The notes under the pieces: generated by a model | What the model saw: only the letters and a program-made list of their open reading frames with translations | Told to the model about the DNA's origin: nothing | Databases searched by the model: none | Shown here: in pieces, positions 4,548 through 10,534 of the stretch | Layout of the letters: every line of letters starts with the position of its first letter | How positions within the stretch are numbered: position 1 is the stretch's first letter | Position numbers and translations under genes: made by a program | Source of the DNA: an uncultured bacterium | Lineage (GTDB): Bacteria; Desulfobacterota; WTBG01 | Assembly: GCA_938024025.1 (NCBI GenBank) | Contig: CALJBY010000140.1 | Span: forward strand, 1 to 10,534 | Direction of reading: 5' to 3' | Length of the DNA: 10,534 bases

Positions 4548-5760
4548 GCAGCTGTGAAAGGGGAACGACGGTAATGCCCTGTTCTTGGAGGAGGGGGACA
4601 CACTTTTTGAGTGCAGTAATGGTGGAACGGTATGGATGTCCAATAGCAATGAGATGACCACCATTTTTTTTTGCGAGGCGGGGTATTTTTTGCAGTTGTT
4701 GCTCAGCGGACAGTTGGTTGTGGTCGTTGTCAATGAAGAGATTGCGCTGTGCAGTTTTGATATGCATCTCTTTAGCGAGTGCATAGCCGACTGTCTTGTC
4801 ACTCGTTCGGCTATCCAGAAAATACAGCCCTTTTTCTTTGACCGCTTGTAATACCGTTTTCATCTTCTCCTGATTCTCAGTAAATTTTGATCCCATGTGA
4901 TTGCTTACTCCCGAGAGATGGGGTAGTGCGTTGATGTTCCTTTCCAGCTGAGCGTGCAGTTGGTCCTCACTCATGCTGGTGAGCAGGGTTCCATGATTTA
5001 TTGCGTGCTGCGAGCTATTCCAGGGTTCGAGGGGTAGATGAAGGACAACTTCTCCCTTACGGCTGTTAACTGCATCAGCAATCCTGATGGAATGGGTTTG
5101 AAAAGGAAGGATGGAGTACGTAAAGGGAACATTCATGGAAGACAGCTCCTCAAAACTTCCGTAGTTCTCCCCCAGGTCGTCAATAACGATAGCAACCCGA
5201 TAGCTCTCTTCTGTTGATACCTCCTGTTCTGGGATGATCGGTGTTTGACAGAAAACCAGATGATGTGTTTTTCGCTCCTGGATATGTATTGTGATATTTA
5301 AACAGTTGTCCTCGTCAAATAAGAACTGCGGAGTGAGATCTTCCTCTCCAAAGAAGGCAAGCCCTCTGGTGAAGGCATTTTCGACCTGAGGGAAACTGAT
5401 GGCAGGCGGTATCGTGATAGTTATGAGACTGGAGTTCCAGTCGCCTAACTCATCGTGCCTTTCCAGGTGTTGAAGTGAAAGAGCGTCTTCGGGTAGAGCT
5501 AGCTTTCCGAGGAGATTGAAAATGATCTGGTCAGCCGTTTGTGTTTTTTCGACGAGTTGTCTGTTGCGTGTTTGGTGCGAGGGTTGAGTTGCCAAATCTT
5601 TGATGGAGTCCCTCTTTACATACACGACAGCAACAATGAGGAGTGTGCAGAGAAGGATTATCCCGATTGCTTTCCACGTCACGAGCAGGTTAAAGGGTTT
5701 CAACTCAAAGGGTGGAGTAATTTTCCGCGCAAGTATTTTTAGGGTCCGCCAGCTACTCAT
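4513..5760 (-). CDS. divergent polysaccharide deacetylase family protein (YibQ/DUF610 type), membrane-anchored
   Basis: The 415-residue protein has a cytoplasmic N-terminus, one membrane segment at about 30-48 (WKAIGIILLCTLLIVAVVYV), a variable linker (50-180) and a periplasmic deacetylase-like domain from about 187. The motifs are VAIVIDDLG (189-197), VVLHLPLEP (238-246), VSNHMGSKFT (285-294), LYFLDSRTS (312-320) and IAIGHPYRST (371-380). They match the divergent polysaccharide deacetylase family (YibQ in E. coli, next to envC there too). Its substrate is unknown; a sugar or peptidoglycan-related target is inferred from context. The ATG overlaps the TGA of the protease gene upstream (ATGA, 5760-5757), so translation is coupled. 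The 3' end overlaps the convergent LpdD-like gene by 35 bp. It looks complete and is the last gene of the cell-wall operon. Confidence 0.9.
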   Translation of the reverse strand: MSSWRTLKILARKITPPFELKPFNLLVTWKAIGIILLCTLLIVAVVYVKRDSIKDLATQPSHQTRNRQLVEKTQTADQIIFNLLGKLALPEDALSLQHLERHDELGDWNSSLITITIPPAISFPQVENAFTRGLAFFGEEDLTPQFLFDEDNCLNITIHIQERKTHHLVFCQTPIIPEQEVSTEESYRVAIVIDDLGENYGSFEELSSMNVPFTYSILPFQTHSIRIADAVNSRKGEVVLHLPLEPWNSSQHAINHGTLLTSMSEDQLHAQLERNINALPHLSGVSNHMGSKFTENQEKMKTVLQAVKEKGLYFLDSRTSDKTVGYALAKEMHIKTAQRNLFIDNDHNQLSAEQQLQKIPRLAKKNGGHLIAIGHPYRSTITALKKCVPLLQEQGITVVPLSQLLNENREAHPIP

Positions 5761-7094
5761 TGATTCACGGCATGGTTGTTGTCAGCGTCAAACTGCTTAA
5801 ATATGTGCCAGCTCTTGAGCAGTTGCACCGCTCGAACAAGCTGGGGGTCTTCTTCCTCTGGTGTTGTTTCGTCTGCCATTTCTTCAGAGGTGGTCGTATC
5901 TTCAGGGGCACCTTCCGGCTCGAAGTGGCCTTTGAGATCCTTTTCTTTTATGAAGGGAATCTCTTTTTTTTCTTCCGGGCTATGGGCCGTCTTATTTTTT
6001 ACCATGACGTCAGGTATGATACCGGTTGCCTGAATTGATTTTCCACTGGGGGTGTAGTAACGTGCAGTTGTCAGTCGCAGACCTGATCCATCATCCAAAG
6101 GTATGATGGTTTGAACCGAGGCCTTCCCGAAGGTCGTTGTCCCCAAAATAACAGCACGATTGTGATCCTGGAGAGCACCGGCGACTATTTCCGAACCGCT
6201 GGCACTTCCTCCGTTTACCAGTACGATTATGGGGTAGTCCCGTTGTTTTGCATTGGGGTGAGCACTAAACTTCATCTGCTGTTCCTGAAGCCTCCCCTGG
6301 GTATAAACGATGAGCCCTTCCTCAATAAATACATCACTGATTTTCACTGCCTGGTCCAATAAACCACCTGGATTGTTTCTGAGGTCGAGGATAAAACCCT
6401 GTAAGCCTCCATCGCTTTCTTCTTCTAATGTTTCGAGGGCCTTGATAAATTCTGCGGCCGTTTTTTCCTGGAATTGACTCAGCCTGATGTATCCAATGCG
6501 AGTATCGTCTAAGGGTTTTGATTTAACGCTCTTGATACGGATTATTTCTCTCGTAATGGTAAAATCCTTGGGTTCGGAAAAGCCTTTCCGCATAATGGAG
6601 ATGGTGACTGTTGTGCCAGCCGGTCCTCTCATTTTCTTGACCGCATCAAGCAGGCTCATGTTCTCGGTTGATTCCTCTTCAATTTTTACAATTTTGTCTC
6701 CTGCTTCCAGTCCTATTCTAAAGGCCGGTGTGTCTTCGATGGGAGACACGATGGTTAAAATGCCTGTCCGGATGCTAATCTCAATGCCGAGTCCGCCAAA
6801 GCTCCCCTTCGTTTCCACCTGCAATTCCTTATAGATATCGGGACGCATAAAGGATGAATGGGGGTCTAGTGTCCGTAACATGCCGTTAATTGAACCGTAA
6901 ATGAGATCTTCTGATGAGGTCTCTTCAACATAGTTTTTCTGTATGATGCTGAGCACATCGGAAAATACTTTCAACTGCTTATACATCTCATCGGTTTGTG
7001 CCCTTAGCTTGCTGTACGGTATGATAACCCCTGCCAGTAGAAGTGTGATGGATATAACCAAAAGTACCACTTTCTTTGTTCTTGTGTTGTACAT
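5757..7094 (-). CDS. ctpA: S41 carboxyl-terminal processing protease with PDZ domain
   Basis: The 445-residue protein has an N-terminal membrane or signal segment (9-26, VVLLVISITLLLAGVIIP). An N-terminal helical part follows, then a PDZ domain at about 97-175 (FGGLGIEI...AGDKIVKIE) and the S41 core to about 365. The catalytic dyad is visible: the serine in NGGSASGSEIVAGAL (S299 by alignment to Prc) and the lysine in FGKASVQT (K324), with the supporting Q328. YYTPSGKSIQ follows. An acidic Glu/Thr-rich linker (393-417) precedes the C-terminus, an unusual tail for the family. The start at 7094 has GGAGG upstream (minus strand) at good spacing. Ctp proteases act in the periplasm and in several bacteria degrade peptidoglycan hydrolases or their helpers, which fits the position after the EnvC-like gene. 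The symbol is used in the generic family sense. The length is normal. Confidence 0.95.
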   Translation of the reverse strand: MYNTRTKKVVLLVISITLLLAGVIIPYSKLRAQTDEMYKQLKVFSDVLSIIQKNYVEETSSEDLIYGSINGMLRTLDPHSSFMRPDIYKELQVETKGSFGGLGIEISIRTGILTIVSPIEDTPAFRIGLEAGDKIVKIEEESTENMSLLDAVKKMRGPAGTTVTISIMRKGFSEPKDFTITREIIRIKSVKSKPLDDTRIGYIRLSQFQEKTAAEFIKALETLEEESDGGLQGFILDLRNNPGGLLDQAVKISDVFIEEGLIVYTQGRLQEQQMKFSAHPNAKQRDYPIIVLVNGGSASGSEIVAGALQDHNRAVILGTTTFGKASVQTIIPLDDGSGLRLTTARYYTPSGKSIQATGIIPDVMVKNKTAHSPEEKKEIPFIKEKDLKGHFEPEGAPEDTTTSEEMADETTPEEEDPQLVRAVQLLKSWHIFKQFDADNNHAVNQ

Positions 7095-7137
7095 CTCTTT
7101 CCTCCCGTTTGAGATTGTTTTTTTGCTGTCAGGTTAT

Positions 7138-7180
7138 GGGGGATCACCAGTAAAAACCGCCCGATCCCCTTAGTTTTTTT
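7138..7180 (+). terminator. hairpin followed by T-run between envC-like and ctpA genes
   Basis: GGGGGATC (7138-7145) can pair with GATCCCCT (7163-7170) to give an 8-bp stem with a terminal G-T pair and a 17-nt loop, followed by seven T at 7174-7180. In this orientation it looks like an intrinsic terminator for plus-strand transcription, although no plus-strand gene lies upstream within 2.5 kb. It could stop antisense transcription from the converging block. On the minus strand, where the operon is transcribed, the stem is preceded by A and lacks a U-tract, so it would fold in the leader of the protease mRNA without ending transcription. Confidence 0.4.
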
Positions 7181-7201
7181 GTTTCACGACACCACTTTAT
7201 A

Positions 7202-7230
7202 ACTGTACACTATATGATTACTTTTCTCAA
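7202..7230 (-). promoter_or_regulatory. possible sigma70-type promoter for ctpA and downstream gene
   Basis: On the minus strand TTGAGA (7230-7225) and TACAGT (7207-7202) are 17 bp apart, with 5/6 and 4/6 matches to the consensus. The -35 box overlaps the stop codon of the envC-like gene. A start site about 100 nt before the protease ATG would give a leader containing the 7138-7170 hairpin. The 132-bp gap between two otherwise closely spaced cell-wall genes makes a separate promoter plausible, but the match alone is weak. Confidence 0.3.
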
Positions 7231-8411
7231 GGAGTTCGCAACCACTCTGACGGGTCGAGGGGTTCTCCATGATATCTCAGTTCAAAGTATAAACAGGGAC
7301 CTTTGAGTGATCCTGTATCTCCTGACAGGGCAATGACTTCACCTGCCTCTACCCGATCTCCCACACGCTTGTTGATCTGTGAGAGGTGGGCAGAAAGACT
7401 GTAGTAACTGTCGCCATGGTCGACAATGACAATGTTGCCGTATCCTTTAAACCACTCGGCGTAGAGGATCTTGCCTTCATGAATTGCTTTAATTGCATCT
7501 CCCTGCTGTGCCGCAATTTCGATGCCTTTTTGAAAGAACGTCGTGTTTAACTTAGGGTCAACCTTTTTGCCGTAGGTGCTTAGGATTTTTCCCGAAAGGG
7601 GAAGCGGTAATTTCCCCTTGAGTGTAGCAAATCCTTTCCCTTTGCTCGGAGTAAAACGTTCCTTCTTGCTGGTCAATTTTTCTTTAAGGCCATCAATGAG
7701 GGACTGCAGTTCCTGAGAAGATTTTTCTAACTCTTTTACTGCGGCTAGATAGAGCTTCTTTTCTTTTCGGGTTTTTTTAAGGAGTGCTGATTTCTCTTTC
7801 TTCTGTTTGTCAATTTGGGACTTCTTTTTTACAATACTCTTTTTGGTTTTTTCCAGGGATGTGCGATTGTCCTGTAGTGCTTCTTTTTTTTCTTTTGTGA
7901 GCGCAAGTTGTTCTAAATAGTGATTGATGTGCTCTCTGTCCTGGTTTAAAACCATAACGATGAACTTTGTTCTTTGTGATAAATCCAGGTATGACCGGGA
8001 AGAGAAGATTGTTCTCAGTATGCCTCCGCTGTGTTTGTATTTGTAGAGCGCGAGAAGCCTTTCAGTGAAGAGTTTTTTTCGCGCGGTAATGTCCTGGTCA
8101 ATCTTGTCAATCTGATCGTCGGTAACGAGCACATCTTTTTTGAGCTTCTCAAGCTTGCGGTTCAAGCGTTTTAGTTCGCTCTGGTTTGTGGAAAGTTTTT
8201 TATCGATAGCATTGAGTTGATTGACCGTTGAAAGCTCTTCCTTCTCAACCTTGGTGATTTCCTCTTTTTTCTGTTCTATCTCCCTGTCAATATCATTCAG
8301 TTTTTGTTCCCGTTTGATAACCTCATCTTCAATCTTTTCTCGTTTTGCCTCGGCAGGGGCATGTGCTATCACGAAGAGGATAACAAGTAACGGTATAGCT
8401 TTATGCAGCAT
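7227..8411 (-). CDS. envC: EnvC-like murein hydrolase activator (coiled coil + degenerate LytM/M23 domain)
   Basis: The 394-residue protein has a signal peptide (1-22, cleavage probably after APAEA), two long Lys/Glu-rich coiled-coil segments (about 24-110 and 160-250) split by a short hydrophobic helix region, and a LytM domain from about 270. In active M23 enzymes the metal ligands are HxGxD and HxH. Here the places are Q294/E298 (QKGIE) and C373/Y375 (GPCLYFE), while the AHL histidine H342 is kept. The domain is thus unlikely to hydrolyse peptidoglycan, exactly as in E. coli EnvC (KGMVI and SLYFE at the same places), which activates amidases AmiA/AmiB under the control of FtsEX. The gene follows ftsX by 82 bp, which supports the same partnership. 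The amidase itself is not in the window. The start lacks a strong ribosome binding site. Confidence 0.9.
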   Translation of the reverse strand: MLHKAIPLLVILFVIAHAPAEAKREKIEDEVIKREQKLNDIDREIEQKKEEITKVEKEELSTVNQLNAIDKKLSTNQSELKRLNRKLEKLKKDVLVTDDQIDKIDQDITARKKLFTERLLALYKYKHSGGILRTIFSSRSYLDLSQRTKFIVMVLNQDREHINHYLEQLALTKEKKEALQDNRTSLEKTKKSIVKKKSQIDKQKKEKSALLKKTRKEKKLYLAAVKELEKSSQELQSLIDGLKEKLTSKKERFTPSKGKGFATLKGKLPLPLSGKILSTYGKKVDPKLNTTFFQKGIEIAAQQGDAIKAIHEGKILYAEWFKGYGNIVIVDHGDSYYSLSAHLSQINKRVGDRVEAGEVIALSGDTGSLKGPCLYFELRYHGEPLDPSEWLRTP

Positions 8412-8493
8412 AGTTTAACTCGTGGTGACCCGTTCTGGTGTGTGCTGTACTACTCTCGTGCATAGTTTTTTCAATCGGTCACGTTCGAGACAG

Positions 8494-9393
8494 CTAAACC
8501 TTCAGGAATCTTCCCATTGAGAAGACGCAACCGAATATCCCGAGTGCTATTCCGAGAAGGATTAGTGCAGCAAAAAGTTTCTGGGGTAAAAAGATGATAT
8601 CCACGTAACCGAGGTAGAGACTATAGTCAATGGTAATTTTATAAATAAGGAGTTTGAAGCCCACATAGAGAATGCCGAGTGATAGAAGAGAGGCTAAAAA
8701 GCCCTGGGTAATCCCTTCAAGGAAAAAGGGGATTTGAATGGAAAGGTTAGTTGCACCAACCAGCTTCATAATCTCTATCTCGTCTCTCCTGCTGTAGATA
8801 GTTAATTTTATCGTATTGGATATAATGAAAATCGTAGCCAGTAAGAGAAAACCACCAACACCAGTACCCACCAGTTTGATCATACTAATGAAGGCAGAGA
8901 ACTTCCTGAGCCATTCCTGCCCGTAATCGACATCACTTATGTTATTGAGTTTTTTGACCTCCTTGACAAATATGCTGATACTTTGAGGATTTGCGTGTTC
9001 TTCTTTGAGCTGGACCTCTAATGATGGCGGCAGGGGATTTTCGTCGAGGTTATCCAAAATGCCGGCCTGGTTCTGAAGGTTTTCTTTGAGCATGCTTAAG
9101 GCTTCTTCTTTTGAGATGTAGGTGACCTTCCCGGTTTGCGGAAGACCGGCTATGGCTTCACTCACCGCTGTAGTCTCTTCCTCGGTGCTCTTCCCGTCCA
9201 GGTAGACGATGACGTGCATTCTCTTTCCCCAATCATCGAAGATACGGTCGAGGTTGATAACGGTAATGATAAATATCCCAAAGGTAAGGAGAGCAAAGGT
9301 TATTGTTCCAATAGCTATTGCATGGATAAAAGCATTGTTTTTAATGCCTTGAACGGCTTCTCTTACAAAGAAAAATAATCTATACAAGAGCAT
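8494..9393 (-). CDS. ftsX: cell division protein FtsX (ABC transporter-like permease)
   Basis: The 299-residue protein shows the FtsX plan: a short cytoplasmic N-terminus, a first membrane segment (about 21-47, FIHAIAIGTITFALLTFGIF), a periplasmic domain (about 50-165) and three more membrane segments near 173-197, 228-250 and 266-292. The conserved cytoplasmic segment NTIKLTIYSRRDEIEIMKLV followed by GAT is typical of FtsX. It partners with FtsE; the periplasmic loop binds EnvC in E. coli and passes the ATPase cycle to amidase activation. The ATG lies 2 bp after the ftsE stop, so the two are coupled. Its stop is TAG, showing that TAG works as a terminator codon here. Full length, no oddities. 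Confidence 0.96.
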   Translation of the reverse strand: MLLYRLFFFVREAVQGIKNNAFIHAIAIGTITFALLTFGIFIITVINLDRIFDDWGKRMHVIVYLDGKSTEEETTAVSEAIAGLPQTGKVTYISKEEALSMLKENLQNQAGILDNLDENPLPPSLEVQLKEEHANPQSISIFVKEVKKLNNISDVDYGQEWLRKFSAFISMIKLVGTGVGGFLLLATIFIISNTIKLTIYSRRDEIEIMKLVGATNLSIQIPFFLEGITQGFLASLLSLGILYVGFKLLIYKITIDYSLYLGYVDIIFLPQKLFAALILLGIALGIFGCVFSMGRFLKV

Positions 9394-9395
9394 GG

Positions 9396-10061
9396 TTACT
9401 GTTCTTCCGGGTTAATGATACGGCCTCTCTCTAAGGTAAGGTGCCGGGTGGCATACTGTTGGGCCAGGGTGTTATTGTGGGTTGCAATGACTACCGTGGT
9501 CCCCCGATTGTTGATATTTTTAAAAAGCTCCATGATATCGTGGGTAATTTCTGAATCAAGATTGCCGGTGGGCTCATCGGCTAGAAGGATAGTCGGATCA
9601 TTGATTATGGCCCGCGCAATAGCAATTCTTTGCTGTTCGCCACCAGAGAGTTCCAGGGGAGTTGCATCGAGCCTGTTCTGCAGTCCTACAAGTTTTAAGA
9701 CTTGCCAGGCCTTCCGCTTAATCTCTGCTCTTCTTGCACCGGTAACTTCAAGCGCAAAGACCACGTTCTCAAAGACGGTTCTACTGTTTAAAAGTTTGAA
9801 ATCCTGAAACACAACACCGATGTCTCTCCGCAAATAGGGGATACGGGATTTTTTTATTTTGCCAAGGTTTATTCCTTTGACGACTATCTGCCCTTTGGTT
9901 GCTCGCTCGGCACAGAAAATGAGGTTTATCATGGTGGTTTTACCTGCGCCGCTTTGTCCCGTGAGAAAGGTAAAGTCACCTTTATTAATGTGCAGATTGA
10001 TTGCGGTGAGTGCCGAGTGCTTGTTAGGATAGACCTTGTATACGTCAAACATCTGGATCAT
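9396..10061 (-). CDS. ftsE: cell division ATP-binding protein FtsE
   Basis: The 221-residue ABC ATPase has Walker A GQSGAGKTT (35-43), the Q-loop VVFQDF (83-88, Q86), the signature LSGGEQQR (138-145), Walker B ILLADEP (158-164) and the H-loop ATH (H195). Openings such as MIQMFDVYKVYP and FQDFKLLNSRTVFENVVFAL are characteristic of FtsE rather than of general transport ATPases. It binds FtsX at the membrane of the division site and drives activation of cell-wall hydrolysis through the EnvC-like protein encoded two genes downstream. The start ATG follows AGG in the leader (minus strand) and lies 27 bp after the transketolase stop. It is complete with all catalytic residues. Confidence 0.97.
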   Translation of the reverse strand: MIQMFDVYKVYPNKHSALTAINLHINKGDFTFLTGQSGAGKTTMINLIFCAERATKGQIVVKGINLGKIKKSRIPYLRRDIGVVFQDFKLLNSRTVFENVVFALEVTGARRAEIKRKAWQVLKLVGLQNRLDATPLELSGGEQQRIAIARAIINDPTILLADEPTGNLDSEITHDIMELFKNINNRGTTVVIATHNNTLAQQYATRHLTLERGRIINPEEQ

Positions 10062-10088
10062 AATCGACCTGAAAGGAAGAGGAAGGTT

Positions 10089-10534
10089 TTATTTCTGTTG
10101 GAGAACTTCTTCTACGGCTGATATGATGTGTTGAGGATTCAATTGGTAGCGGTCCAAAAGTTCAGCAGGACTTCCTGAAGTGCCGGGTTTATCCTGTATC
10201 CCGATTCTGCGCATGGGTGTCGGACAGTGTTCGGATAATACCTCTGCAACTGCGCTGCCCAATCCTCCAATAATAGAGTGCTCCTCTGCCGTGACAACAG
10301 CGCCAGTGGTACGCGCAGCACGTATAATCAATTCCTGGTCAATGGGCTTGATCGTGGAGATATTGATAACCTGGGCAGTGATACCTGCTTTTTCCAGTTG
10401 TTCAGCTGCCGCAAGCGATTGGGATACCATGAGTCCTGTAGCAACGATGGTTACTTCTTTACCCTCTCGCATAATAGTTCCTTTGGAGATGGTAAAATCA
10501 TAGCTTTCATCATAGAGGACCGGGAACCGCATGC
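10089..10534 (-). CDS. transketolase C-terminal subunit (split transketolase), 5' end outside window
   Basis: The frame is open to the right edge. The ATG at 10532 is internal, because MRFPVLYDESYDF matches the end of the pyrimidine-binding domain and its link to the C-terminal domain. The visible part covers the linker and the C-terminal domain of the transketolase/DXS/E1-beta superfamily, including GKEVTIVATGLMVSQSL, VINISTIKPID, TAEEHSIIGGLGSAVAEVLSE and the ending GSPAELLDRY. This wording is that of the separate C-terminal subunit of split transketolases, whose N-terminal partner would be encoded further right. Transketolase moves two-carbon units in the pentose phosphate pathway, using thiamine diphosphate. 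It lies 27 bp before ftsE on the same strand, so it may share the transcript, although the functions are unrelated. Whether the enzyme is a true transketolase cannot be decided from this part. Confidence 0.88.
   Translation of the reverse strand, partial: MRFPVLYDESYDFTISKGTIMREGKEVTIVATGLMVSQSLAAAEQLEKAGITAQVINISTIKPIDQELIIRAARTTGAVVTAEEHSIIGGLGSAVAEVLSEHCPTPMRRIGIQDKPGTSGSPAELLDRYQLNPQHIISAVEEVLQQK

Noticed and set aside
4585..4851. 88-codon plus-strand open frame and similar frames opposite the cell-wall genes
   Set aside because: They lie wholly inside strongly supported minus-strand genes and show no family similarity or ribosome binding site.
7227..8411. Active M23 peptidoglycan endopeptidase
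   Set aside because: Both metal-binding motifs are replaced (QKGIE and GPCLYFE), so it is called an EnvC-type activator.
8419..8489. Inverted sequence CTCGTGGTGACCCG (8419-8432) and CGGTCACGTTCGAG (8476-8489) between ftsX and envC
   Set aside because: The arms pair only over about six central bases plus CTCG/CGAG, with mismatches and a shift between them and a loop over 40 nt. I could not separate it from chance.

Overview
The window carries two converging gene blocks from a Gram-negative-type bacterium with peptidoglycan: a full divisome/cell-wall set, signal peptides and an EnvC-type periplasmic factor. AT-balanced coding, a split transketolase and many short dispersed repeats (the CACCGCAGAGACGCAAAG family, the CCTCACCCCAACCC inverted repeat, AACATCGAAC and TTTAGGCA strings, a GIY-YIG relic) remind me of anammox Planctomycetes (Brocadiales). 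Nitrospirota or Desulfobacterota are also possible. This placement is an impression, not a proof.

Plus-strand block (1-4547). It opens with the 3' end of an RNase Z-like metallo-beta-lactamase gene. About 510 bp of repeat-rich, decayed DNA follows and contains an internally deleted GIY-YIG endonuclease relic (599-729). Next is a small lysine-tailed protein (895-1107), then 350 bp of dispersed repeats. A secreted single-HKD phospholipase D-like gene (1459-2010) is interrupted by an in-frame amber codon at 1564-1566. A tight four-gene run ends the block: family 4 uracil-DNA glycosylase, a GNAT of the MSMEG_0567 type, a PurM/AIR-synthase-like protein of the sll0787 type, and a small LpdD-like protein. 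The GNAT and the PurM-like protein are both hallmark members of the Nit1C (nitrilase/cyanide assimilation) cluster, but no nitrilase, radical SAM or flavoprotein partner lies in this window. A dispersed repeat sits exactly between these two genes.

Minus-strand block (10534-4513, read right to left). A transketolase C-terminal subunit (cut by the window edge) is followed by ftsE, ftsX, an EnvC-like murein hydrolase activator, a PDZ/S41 carboxyl-terminal protease and a divergent polysaccharide deacetylase (YibQ type). FtsEX is an ABC-type switch that in E. coli acts through EnvC to activate amidases at the septum. Ctp proteases commonly control the levels of cell-wall hydrolases, so the order suggests one transcription unit for septal peptidoglycan remodelling.

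The two blocks converge and overlap by 35 bp at 4513-4547, with no terminator that I can see. The most rewarding items are the GNAT + PurM-like + LpdD-like trio outside its usual cluster, the amber-interrupted PLD gene, and the shortened GIY-YIG relic framed by inverted repeat arms. No RNA gene, CRISPR array or intact mobile element was seen.
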